The notes under the pieces were generated by a model, which searched no databases, was not told where the DNA came from, and was given only the letters and a program-made list of their open reading frames with translations. Positions 40,842 to 49,336 of a DNA stretch of 64,000 nucleotides are shown here, in pieces. Every line of letters begins with the position of its first letter. Positions within the stretch are counted from its first letter, which is position 1. This DNA comes from Flavobacteriaceae bacterium UBA3339 (GTDB lineage Bacteria > Bacteroidota > Bacteroidia > Flavobacteriales > Flavobacteriaceae), in NCBI GenBank assembly GCA_002360925.1, contig DERN01000003.1, positions 1 through 64,000 on the forward strand. The letters are read 5' to 3'. The position numbers and the translations under genes were made by a program.

Positions 40842-41279
40842 TTACAAACTAAATCGATATTTACAACTAAGCAATAAATAACGAGACATTAAACGATAAC
40901 TTGTACTACTATAACCTACATCCGAAACATAATAGGTTGTAAAATTGGTTTTGTTAAACAAATTATTCCCTCGCAAACCTAATGTCCATTTATCGCCTTT
41001 TAATTTATAGGTAGCTTCCATATCTAAAAAAACATGATTACGTTGCTCTTTTTCCAAACTTCCGAAATAGTAATATTCGGTTACCGCTTTTATATCTAAC
41101 TGATTATCTATTTTGTAGTACAAATCAAGAAAACTAAAACCATTTGTATAATTGTTTTTTAGATCAGGCGATTTTACTTCAGACAATTTCTTCCTTAAAA
41201 TTTTCATTTGAATGTACATCTTTTCAAACTCATAATATAAAAACATCCCTACCAAAGCATTATCTCTCTTAGCTTTTAC
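40842..41279 (-). pseudogene. C-terminal remnant of a TonB-dependent receptor/outer-membrane barrel
   Basis: An open frame of about 145 codons without a proper start (first candidate TTG at 41255) encodes only the last strands of an outer-membrane beta-barrel (MEATYKLKGDKWTLGLRGNNLFNK, then SRYLLLSCKYRFSL ending in an aromatic-rich strand). An in-frame TAG lies just upstream, next to the end of the ABC-exporter gene. This is most likely a relic of a second receptor of the RiPP locus, left by recombination or deletion. Confidence 0.7.
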
Positions 41280-41301
41280 ATATTGTAGAAACTATTATCA
41301 A

Positions 41302-43488
41302 CTAATTTCCTAATTCTAACTGATTTTTTACTAAATTGTAATATTCACCTCTAATTGATACTAGTTTTTCATGATTGCCTTGTTCAGCAACTTTACCGTG
41401 TTTAAGTACAATAATCTGATCTGCATTTTTAACCGTTGAAAGTCTGTGAGCAATTATTAACACCGTTTTCCCTTTAAAAAAAGACTGAAGATTATCATGA
41501 ATGATCTTTTCATTTTCAGCATCCAATGCAGATGTAGCTTCATCAAAGAAAATGTAATGTGGATTTTTATAGACTGCTCGGGCAATTAATATACGTTGCT
41601 TTTGTCCTCCCGATATACCATTTCCCGAAGCACCTATTTTTGTATTATAACCTAAAGGCAAATTTTCTATAAAACTTTCGATATTAGCAATTTTAACTAC
41701 TTTATCAAGTTTTTCTTTGTCAATAATTTCATCTCCTGTTGCTATATTTCTTTCGATAGTGTCAGAAAAAATATAGCCGTCCTGCATAACAACTCCACAA
41801 TTCTGACGAATATTTTTGGGAGATAAACTTAAAATATTATCATCATTATAAAATATTTCTCCTGTTGTTGGGTCATAAAATCGTAAAAGTAATTTCATTA
41901 AAGTTGTTTTTCCACTTCCACTTGCACCTACAATAGCTTTAACTTTGCTTTCGGGAATAGTGAAGTTAATATTTTTTAATACAAAAGGCGACTTTGAGCC
42001 TTCGTACTGAAATGATAAATCCTTAATTTCAATTCCTTTACTTGATTGTAAAATTAGTGTCTTTTGATGTTGATGCTCTTCTGTTTTATGAGTTTGTACT
42101 TCGTTCAGACGTTCCATACTTAACTTAGCATCTTGTAACGAACGGAAAAATCCCACCAATTGATTTATGGGAGAGTTCATTTGTCCGATAATATAGGAAA
42201 TAGCTAATAATTCCCCTAAACTCATTGTTCCTTTTACCACCAAAGTAGAAGCAATGAATGTAACAAAAATATTCTTAATCTGATTGAAAAATTCAAATCC
42301 TGATAATTGTAGTTGATTGATTTTTAAGGCTCTTATATTAAGGTTAAACAATTTATATTGAATCTTTTCCCATTCATTACGTTTAAAATCTTCAAATTGA
42401 TTTAATTTCATTTCGGTTACTCCATTTAGCATTTCGTAAATGGATTCCTGATTTTCACTTCGATATTGAAAACGGAAATAATCAAGAATTTTTCGCTTTT
42501 TTAACCAATAAAAAGACCATAAAATGGATATAATCGTTAAAATCAGATAAACCGATAATATTTTGTAATCGTAATATAAAAGAACTCCAAAAAAAACTGA
42601 AAAGGTAATAATTGAAAAAAAGGTTGTCAAACTTTGTGAAGTTAAAAAATCCTCAATACGTTCATTGTCTTGAATTCGCTGATTAAAATCTCCCATCATC
42701 TTGGTGTCAAAATATTTGATAGGAAGTTTTAAAAGTTTATTTAAAAATTCGGAAATGACATTGATACTTACTTTTGTGCCAACAAAAAGCATTAACCAAT
42801 TTCGTACAATCTCAACGGTAATTACACCCAAAAAAACACCTAATTGAGCCAATAAAATAAGGGTTATAACATTTAAGTCTTTGGAATTAATTCCTTTATC
42901 TATAAGGTTTTGAGTAAGGAAAGGAAAAAGAAGATTGAGTAAACTTCCCAAAAAAAGTAAAACAAACATTATACTTATCTGCTTTTTGAAAGGGGATAAG
43001 TATCTGAAAAGATGTTTTATGGATAATTTTTCTTCTGTTGGAGGAGATTGTCTATGAAAATTTTCTGTTGGATTTAGAAAAAGAGCAACCCCTTTATGAT
43101 CATCTGTTATCCAAGATTTAGCAAAATTTTCTTTGTTTAGTTTTATAAAACCATAAGCAGGATCTAAAACATGAAAAAAGTATTTTCCTGTAAAAACGCT
43201 TTTTGTAATTTTTTTTAAAACTACAAAATGGTTTTGATTCCAATGTAAAATACAGGGAAGTGATTCTTTTTCAGTTATTAGTTTACTAATAGTTAATTTT
43301 GCAGTTAATGTTTCAAATCCTATTATTTTTGAAGCCTCACTTATTCCCAATAAAGAAACTCCTTCTTTTGTCAAAAAAGAGTTTTCTCTTAAATATTGTA
43401 ACGAATAATTTTTACCATATTTACTTGTAATCATTGCCAAACAGGCTGGACCACAATCCATCTGGTCGTGTTGAGGAATAAATTTCAT
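41302..43488 (-). CDS. Peptidase-containing ABC exporter, C39 type (728 aa)
   Basis: Residues 1-140 are a C39 peptidase: catalytic C12 in QHDQMDCGPACLAMI, His in HWNQNHFVVLKK (about 99) and Asp in LDPAYG (about 118). TM domain of six segments covers about 165-450. The NBD has Walker A VGASGSGKTT, Q-loop, signature NGISGGQKQR, Walker B YIFFDEATSALD and switch His in IIAHRLS. It should cut the double-glycine leader of the precursor (48123-48371) and export the core across the inner membrane. It is the last intact gene of the operon and starts 3 bp after 43492-44382. Confidence 0.93.
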   Translation of the reverse strand: MKFIPQHDQMDCGPACLAMITSKYGKNYSLQYLRENSFLTKEGVSLLGISEASKIIGFETLTAKLTISKLITEKESLPCILHWNQNHFVVLKKITKSVFTGKYFFHVLDPAYGFIKLNKENFAKSWITDDHKGVALFLNPTENFHRQSPPTEEKLSIKHLFRYLSPFKKQISIMFVLLFLGSLLNLLFPFLTQNLIDKGINSKDLNVITLILLAQLGVFLGVITVEIVRNWLMLFVGTKVSINVISEFLNKLLKLPIKYFDTKMMGDFNQRIQDNERIEDFLTSQSLTTFFSIITFSVFFGVLLYYDYKILSVYLILTIISILWSFYWLKKRKILDYFRFQYRSENQESIYEMLNGVTEMKLNQFEDFKRNEWEKIQYKLFNLNIRALKINQLQLSGFEFFNQIKNIFVTFIASTLVVKGTMSLGELLAISYIIGQMNSPINQLVGFFRSLQDAKLSMERLNEVQTHKTEEHQHQKTLILQSSKGIEIKDLSFQYEGSKSPFVLKNINFTIPESKVKAIVGASGSGKTTLMKLLLRFYDPTTGEIFYNDDNILSLSPKNIRQNCGVVMQDGYIFSDTIERNIATGDEIIDKEKLDKVVKIANIESFIENLPLGYNTKIGASGNGISGGQKQRILIARAVYKNPHYIFFDEATSALDAENEKIIHDNLQSFFKGKTVLIIAHRLSTVKNADQIIVLKHGKVAEQGNHEKLVSIRGEYYNLVKNQLELGN

Positions 43489-43491
43489 TGA

Positions 43492-44382
43492 CTATAAAGC
43501 TATATTATATGTTTCTGTAAAATAATCGTTTATCAGGTCTTTTTGCTCTTTGGTATAGTACTTAATAGAATTTAGGAAAGTTCCTTCAATAATTGGAGGT
43601 AAATTAGCCTCAACAATTTTTGAAGAATCTTCAAACTTTAATTTGCTGTTTAGGAAATCCTCTATCAGTTGTTTTTCTTCTGAAAACAATTTTGAAAAGT
43701 ATAATAAATCAACAACTTTATTAAAATTAGTTTTATAGCTTTCCTTGTCAAATAAATTGATTTTTAATAAAATTTCATCTATAATGTTGTTAAATAGCTT
43801 CTTGGTGTTTTTTCCTTTCCCTATTAGATTAAAGTTATTAAATATTTCATTTTGCTTTTCGTTACTTTTAAAGTCGTTGAGCAGATAATCAAGTATAGTA
43901 AAAACCTTTTGCGGTTCGTTGTTTTTAAAGTATATTAAAGCAAGATTTTTATATTGCTCAAACAAAGGGGGTAGCACGTTTTCTTCCAAAACTTCAGAAA
44001 GCTGTTTTAATGAATCGATTGTGATAATCATATTATGTTCAGCTTCGCTAAATCTTTCTATTTTGTAATCGTAATAGGATAACATTGGGTAAATAATTGC
44101 ATTTACTCCGAATCGGGTTAATTGATTTTCATTTATTTTGTCTTGAATACCTTTAATTCTGTTTTTATAATGATTTACAAGATTGTAGTTTCCGATTCGT
44201 ATTGCAGTTAAAGAATCTTGGCACAAGTTAAAAATCATTAAACCAAAAATTTTATTCTCCGAGTTTTGAAAAATATCTGTGTTGTTAATTATCGTTATAA
44301 AAATATGTTCAAGCCTATTATTTACGTTTAATAAATGAACTCTCTCTTTTTTATTGGTTATTGCTTGATTTAAATTATTCAT
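43492..44382 (-). CDS. Helical helper protein of the RiPP operon (296 aa)
   Basis: An all-helical, probably TPR/HEAT-like cytoplasmic protein (for example LFEQYKNLALIYFKNNEPQKVFTILDYLL, split here by family-typical 34-residue periodicity). No catalytic motif. Its start overlaps the radical SAM stop by one base (TAATG), which ties it to maturation. It may hold the precursor peptide or the maturase; family not recognised. Confidence 0.7.
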   Translation of the reverse strand: MNNLNQAITNKKERVHLLNVNNRLEHIFITIINNTDIFQNSENKIFGLMIFNLCQDSLTAIRIGNYNLVNHYKNRIKGIQDKINENQLTRFGVNAIIYPMLSYYDYKIERFSEAEHNMIITIDSLKQLSEVLEENVLPPLFEQYKNLALIYFKNNEPQKVFTILDYLLNDFKSNEKQNEIFNNFNLIGKGKNTKKLFNNIIDEILLKINLFDKESYKTNFNKVVDLLYFSKLFSEEKQLIEDFLNSKLKFEDSSKIVEANLPPIIEGTFLNSIKYYTKEQKDLINDYFTETYNIAL

Positions 44383-45713
44383 TAGGCATTTTTTAATGTT
44401 AAATAATGTAACAACATTCTGTCCTTAATATTATACTTGAAAGTTGGACAAGCATTTCCTCCTTGAATCCATACTTTAGGGCAACTTCCGTGACAAATAG
44501 GTAAAAATTTACAATCTATACAGTAAGAATATTCCCTTTTATGCAGGTTTTCTTTAAAACTTCTAATCTTAGCAAGTTTTTTATCTTCAAATTTAACCTC
44601 TTCTAATACATTTCCCTCAATACAATCATCATTCTGATAGATTTCTGTATAAGGATATTCATAACAAGGAAAAATATTACCAAAAGCATCGTATGCCTCC
44701 GAATTTTTATCATCAACCATACAAGAATAGGTTTTTCTTCCCGGAAGTAATTCATTTTGTGTCTTTCCGTTTTGATAAAGTTCTATAAACCAATCAATTT
44801 CTTTTTCAGCAAATTGTTCTTTGGTTAAACTTACTTTATCAGCTTTGTTATCTCCCCATTCAACAATAGGGGCAAAACTGATATTAATTTTTTCAAATAT
44901 ATTTTCGATTTTTAAAAGTTCAATGAGTTTAGGAACTTCTTCGTAGTTGGTACTGTCAATATTTATACGTAAAATAATTGAGGGCTTATATTTTCGAAAT
45001 ATATCACTATGAACAACTGATTTTAAATTATTAATAATCAAGTCAAAAGTACCTTTCCCTCCCTTAGTAACTCTTCTTTTGTCGTGTGTTTCTTTTGGTC
45101 CATCTATCGTTACCTGAATTGAAGAAACATTACTTTTCATTAGTTTTTCAAAATATTCAGGTTTTAGCAACAGTCCGTTTGTAATAATGTCTGAATTATA
45201 TTCAATATGATTTTCAATACAGAAATTAAAAATATCAGAATAAAAACTTTCTATGAGAGATAAAGCCAAAAGAGGCTCTCCTCCATACCAAGTAATGTTT
45301 AATTTTTCATAATTTTGGCTAATAAGGATATGCTTTATCCTTTCTAATGTTTTCTTTACAACGGTGTCGGTCATTTTGTTTTTTGAGTGAGCCTGTCCAC
45401 AATAATGACAACCAAGCTGGCAATTAGCTGTTGGTTGAATAGTAACGCCTAAAGCCTCTTTATAATCTTCAGAATGAGAATCAAAAGACAAAATTGTTTC
45501 TAACTCATTTTCGTCTTCACAAACTAATATTTCACAGCGAGTTAATTCAAGCAATTCTGTTGTACTAATATTTTCCCATTGTTTGTGTTCAATATGTCTT
45601 ATTAAATCAGAAGCCATTAAAACTATTTCTCCTGTTTTTGTAGAATAATACAATGATTTCGATTCATCATTTGGAAGAGGCTGGATTTCCAAGTATTTGG
45701 ATAATTTAAACAT
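44382..45713 (-). CDS. Radical SAM/SPASM peptide maturase (443 aa)
   Basis: The radical SAM Fe-S motif C98-x3-C102-x2-C105 is in TANCQLGCHYCGQAH, with GGEPLLAL (about 145) as the SAM-contact motif. The C-terminal SPASM region has many cysteines (YSCMVDD, IFPCYEYP, YSYCIDCKFLPICHGSCPK, NACPTF) for two auxiliary clusters. The N-terminal ~85 residues may be a precursor-binding region. Such enzymes install thioether or C-C bonds in ribosomal peptides; the three Cys of the precursor suggest thioether (sactipeptide or ranthipeptide) chemistry, which is inference. It starts 10 bp after the TonB-family gene. Confidence 0.9.
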   Translation of the reverse strand: MFKLSKYLEIQPLPNDESKSLYYSTKTGEIVLMASDLIRHIEHKQWENISTTELLELTRCEILVCEDENELETILSFDSHSEDYKEALGVTIQPTANCQLGCHYCGQAHSKNKMTDTVVKKTLERIKHILISQNYEKLNITWYGGEPLLALSLIESFYSDIFNFCIENHIEYNSDIITNGLLLKPEYFEKLMKSNVSSIQVTIDGPKETHDKRRVTKGGKGTFDLIINNLKSVVHSDIFRKYKPSIILRINIDSTNYEEVPKLIELLKIENIFEKINISFAPIVEWGDNKADKVSLTKEQFAEKEIDWFIELYQNGKTQNELLPGRKTYSCMVDDKNSEAYDAFGNIFPCYEYPYTEIYQNDDCIEGNVLEEVKFEDKKLAKIRSFKENLHKREYSYCIDCKFLPICHGSCPKVWIQGGNACPTFKYNIKDRMLLHYLTLKNA

Positions 45714-45723
45714 AATTATAAGT

Positions 45724-48036
45724 TTATTTTGTTATACGATTTTCTTCATCCGAATTGTCAATTTCAACGGGGTTTGACTTTCCTTTTTTCCCTGTGTTAA
45801 AATAATATCTCAAGGAAAAACTTAGGCTTCTGGTGGAAAAATCACTATATCTGTATGATCGAATTCCATCAACATTTCCTTTAAGTTCATTGTAATATGT
45901 ATTAAAAAGGTCATTAACTCTTATTGAGGCTTCAAGTTTATTGTTGAAAAATTTAGAACTAACTCTAAAGTCAGTTCTAAAACCTTGTTTTATTTCATAA
46001 AAATCAGAAAGTTGTGGCGAAAAGTAATTTGAGATAAAAGTAAGGGAAGTCTTTTTATTAAAATTATATACCTGTGCAAAGTATAATGAATATTGAAATA
46101 ATGAATTATTCAAGACTAAATTACCTATTGTTCCTTTGTTTGTAGTATTTTCTAATGTAATTCTATTGTAAAGTTGTAGTTTTTTTGAAAAAATAGAGGT
46201 GTTATATCCTACATTTGTTCCGTAGGTATATGCGTCATAATTTTCGGCAAGCCATACAATGTTATTATTATCAAAGATTGATACCTGTTCAATATAATTA
46301 GCATTATAATTATAATAAGGAATAATATAAAAAGCTTTGTTATAAATATATACTATTTGCAATGAGTGTATTATTTCGTTTTTTAAATATGGATTTCCCC
46401 TAAAAACAGTATTGTAATCCACATTATACTCAAAAGGAGTTATATCACTAAAACTGGGGCGTTGTATTTTTTTTGAATAAGAAAAGTCAATAGAATGTTT
46501 TTGATTTTCAGGTTTAAATCCAATATTTAAGGATGGAAAAAAATTTCCTTGGTCAGTATTATACCGTTCTGTATTGTTAAATTCTACGTTTCTTGTAAAA
46601 TATTCATATCTCAACCCAGTAGAAAAATTAAACTTTCCTCTTTTAAATTTATAAACTAAATAGGAAGCAATAATGTCTTCATTAAAATCAAACAATAAAT
46701 CTGAAACTATGTTTGAAAAATTTTGATTAAATAATGAATACTTACCGTCAAATTTAGAAAACCGTACACCAAATTCTAATTTATCTTTTTCAAAGTTGTG
46801 TTCATAATCAGAATTTAGAATATAAGTATGATTTTTATTATTACTTAAAACATTTTGGTTTAAGGTGTTTAAGTTTGAATTAAATGTATTTATCTTGTTG
46901 TCCAAAATATTTTCGGATGAAATTAAAGAAAAGTAAGTGCTTAAATTTTGTTTTTCGTTTTTAAAAGAATGATAAAAATTAAGGTTAAAAAATTCAACAT
47001 TGGTCATTCGTTCATTTATTGAATTTACAATAGAATCTTGAACACTATTTAAGTTATAAAATTTACTATCACTATTTGATTTAGTGACGTTTTTAGGACT
47101 TCTTCCAAAAGTAAAATTTGTTCCTATATCATTTTGACTGTCCAATTCATAATTTATATTAGTAGATGTTTCTAAATATTCTTTTTTAATAATATATTTC
47201 TTTTGGTAATCTTCATACTTGTCAAAATAATCTTGCCAACCATTATCATACCCCAATCCATTATCAAAGTTGTATTTAAAATTACTTTCTATATTTAATT
47301 TTCCTAAATTTAAACCTAAATCAATACTATTCTGATATGAGTTTTTTCTGTTGAAAATAGTATTCGAATTTAGATTTAAGAATAAACCTCTATCTTCATT
47401 TTTCTTTAAAATTATGTTAATAACAGCATCATAATTTGCTTGGTATTTTGCAGAAGGATTACTCACTACTTCAATTTTATCTATTTGGTTCGCTTGTAAT
47501 TGATTAATATTTCGAGTTGACTCTCTACCATTTATTAAATAAAGTATTCTGCTTTTTCCTAAAATACTAATTTTATCATTATTCATTGATACTTCGGGAA
47601 TAATCCTAATAATTTCGTCAAAAGATGCGTTTTGAAAAAAAGAACTTTCATCAATTTTTAATGTAGTAGTTCCAAAATTTCTATCAAGATTACTTCTTCT
47701 TGTTTCTATTACTAAAGCTTCCAATTCGGTATTATTTTCCCATAAATAAAATGTTTTAAATGAATTATCTATATCAACCGTTTCTTTGTATGGCTCAAAT
47801 CCTTCTTTTACTATATTTACAGTATAAACACCTTCAGTTAGTGGTGATGTATAAATTTTTCCATTTTCATTAGTAATAAAGCATATAGTATTGTCGTTTT
47901 TTGAAAAGCACACTTCAGCTCCAGAAATTGGTTTCAATTCTTCTGTAGATAGTACCGTATATTCTACATTACCGTTTTGAGAATATGAAACATTAAATAA
48001 TGAAGTAAATAAGATTAAGAATAATACTCTTGCCAT
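45724..48036 (-). CDS. TonB-dependent receptor/outer-membrane beta-barrel family protein (770 aa)
   Basis: A signal peptide (residues 1-19, ending FNVSYSQ) precedes a carboxypeptidase regulatory-like domain (about 25-95), a plug-like domain (FDEIIRIIPEVSMNNDKISILG, about 130-205) and a ~550-residue barrel of the OMP_b-brl_3 type that ends SFSLRYYFNTGKKGKSNP followed by a charged tail. Placed between precursor and maturase genes, it may act as the outer-membrane gate, immunity receptor or uptake receptor for the peptide; which of these cannot be told from sequence. Confidence 0.88.
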   Translation of the reverse strand: MARVLFLILFTSLFNVSYSQNGNVEYTVLSTEELKPISGAEVCFSKNDNTICFITNENGKIYTSPLTEGVYTVNIVKEGFEPYKETVDIDNSFKTFYLWENNTELEALVIETRRSNLDRNFGTTTLKIDESSFFQNASFDEIIRIIPEVSMNNDKISILGKSRILYLINGRESTRNINQLQANQIDKIEVVSNPSAKYQANYDAVINIILKKNEDRGLFLNLNSNTIFNRKNSYQNSIDLGLNLGKLNIESNFKYNFDNGLGYDNGWQDYFDKYEDYQKKYIIKKEYLETSTNINYELDSQNDIGTNFTFGRSPKNVTKSNSDSKFYNLNSVQDSIVNSINERMTNVEFFNLNFYHSFKNEKQNLSTYFSLISSENILDNKINTFNSNLNTLNQNVLSNNKNHTYILNSDYEHNFEKDKLEFGVRFSKFDGKYSLFNQNFSNIVSDLLFDFNEDIIASYLVYKFKRGKFNFSTGLRYEYFTRNVEFNNTERYNTDQGNFFPSLNIGFKPENQKHSIDFSYSKKIQRPSFSDITPFEYNVDYNTVFRGNPYLKNEIIHSLQIVYIYNKAFYIIPYYNYNANYIEQVSIFDNNNIVWLAENYDAYTYGTNVGYNTSIFSKKLQLYNRITLENTTNKGTIGNLVLNNSLFQYSLYFAQVYNFNKKTSLTFISNYFSPQLSDFYEIKQGFRTDFRVSSKFFNNKLEASIRVNDLFNTYYNELKGNVDGIRSYRYSDFSTRSLSFSLRYYFNTGKKGKSNPVEIDNSDEENRITK

Positions 48037-48073
48037 TTTTTTGTTTTTTTTTAATAAATCAGTAAATTAAATA

Positions 48074-48102
48074 ATCACAAGGTGTGAAATACACCTTGTG
48101 AT
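48074..48102. promoter_or_regulatory. Strong hairpin between RiPP precursor and downstream operon
   Basis: A perfect 12-bp stem (ATCACAAGGTGT / ACACCTTGTGAT) with a 5-nt loop lies between the precursor stop (48123) and the receptor start (48036). The minus strand has no long T run after it, so it may be a partial terminator or an RNA-stability element that keeps the precursor transcript in excess. Confidence 0.65.
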
Positions 48103-48122
48103 ATAAATCTAAAAACAATCCA

Positions 48123-48371
48123 TTACGGATTAAGACCTGGTACCTTAATTGTGGGATCAATTGTTGTGTTTGTGTCACCACCATTGTTTGTGTCACCGCC
48201 AGTAGTTGTATCTGGACTATAGCTTCCTGTACAACTAACATAGTTTGAACCTGAATTTTTACAACTACATCCACCACCTTTTAATGCTCTTGTTTGTGGA
48301 TCTGTTAAAATTTCTACTTCTTCTGAAGTTTCAAATTTTTCAAACATTTGATTAAAAAATTCTTTTTTCAT
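48123..48371 (-). CDS. Double-glycine RiPP precursor peptide (82 aa)
   Basis: A leader of about 33 residues with helical acidic sequence (FEKFETSEEVEILTDPQTRA) ends in LKGG (31-33/34), the recognition and cleavage site of C39 peptidases. The core (from G34 or C35) begins GCSCKNSGSNYVSCTGSYSP with Cys at 35, 37 and 47, and continues as a Thr/Asp/Gly-rich tail with two GGDTN units, ending IKVPGLNP. Genes for a radical SAM maturase and C39 exporter follow. Strong precursor candidate; final modification and activity unknown. Confidence 0.85.
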   Translation of the reverse strand: MKKEFFNQMFEKFETSEEVEILTDPQTRALKGGGCSCKNSGSNYVSCTGSYSPDTTTGGDTNNGGDTNTTIDPTIKVPGLNP

Positions 48372-48528
48372 GTTTAATTAATTTTGGCACCCCATTAAAG
48401 GACTTGGGTAGTTAGTTTTGTCCTGATTTTAAGCATTTAAACTTAAATAGGTTAGCAGTTTTGTTTGGGTACAGCCAACCATTCCCAAAGCAGCAATTTA
48501 ATATTCGCGACTATTGGCATGCTGTATA

Positions 48529-49161
48529 TTAATTTTCTTTTTCAATAACATTAATAATAACCGTATTTAAAACCGCATTGGCTTTAGATTGTGTAGCACC
48601 TTGTATATAACCTACGATCTTCTTTTTATCCCAATCTTTATCATCATCTCCTCCGTTTCCGTTACCTAAAATATTTTGTTTTTGTAAATCGGCAGCCTCT
48701 AACAACATGGTTTTCTCGGTTGTTGTTAATTGCGTATCGTGGATTATTGCTTGTGCCAACGTATTTAAATGTGGTATTGTTTGGGCACTTAACAGATCAT
48801 TTACATAGTTTTTTGCTGTTGCACTTATATTTAAATTATTTAAAACCAAATCACTATTGGTTACAATAGCATCAATACTCACAGCTTGCGGCGTGGTGTA
48901 CGCAGCGGTTAGCAATTGTAAAAATCCAGCGTCTTGCATTGCTTCAGCTTCCACTTCATTAATAAGCGCTTGTAAGGTTTGTTTATTTTTTAAGCCTTCG
49001 GTTTTATTCCTGTAATTTTGGCTTAGTCTATTTATAATATTCGCAACGTTATACTCATCTATATTCGTCGCTTTATTGGCTTCATCTATTTCGTCTAAAG
49101 TATTAGCAGTACATGCAATTAAAAATAAAGAACCAAGTAAAATTAGGAACGTGTTTTTCAT
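48529..49161 (-). CDS. Lipoprotein upstream of the RiPP locus (210 aa)
   Basis: The frame is open from 49242, but the start at 49161 is chosen because it opens a signal sequence with lipobox (LFLIACTAN, Cys about residue 17). The remainder is helical and Gln/Asn/Leu-rich, with an Asp/Gly-rich linker (GNGNGGDDDKDWDKKK) near residue 180. No family recognised. It lies on the same strand, 157 bp before the precursor gene, and might be a related self-protection or regulatory component (inference). Confidence 0.68.
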   Translation of the reverse strand: MKNTFLILLGSLFLIACTANTLDEIDEANKATNIDEYNVANIINRLSQNYRNKTEGLKNKQTLQALINEVEAEAMQDAGFLQLLTAAYTTPQAVSIDAIVTNSDLVLNNLNISATAKNYVNDLLSAQTIPHLNTLAQAIIHDTQLTTTEKTMLLEAADLQKQNILGNGNGGDDDKDWDKKKIVGYIQGATQSKANAVLNTVIINVIEKEN

Positions 49162-49336
49162 GTTTGTAAATAAGTTATTTTTAGTTGTTCCAAACATAGC
49201 CCCCTTTAACAGATTATACAAAAAGTTGTTGTGCGGTTTCATGAATCCGTAGTTTTAAAAAACATAACCTACTGAATTACAACATTTAAAAAAATCAATA
49301 TTTTTTTCATACATTAGCAAAAAACACACTTATAAA

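Noticed and set aside
48059..48277. 72-aa open frame overlapping the RiPP precursor on the same strand
   Set aside because: Its composition (Val/Gln repeats) simply reflects the Thr/Gly/Asp repeats of the precursor in another frame; no start context or family resemblance supports it.
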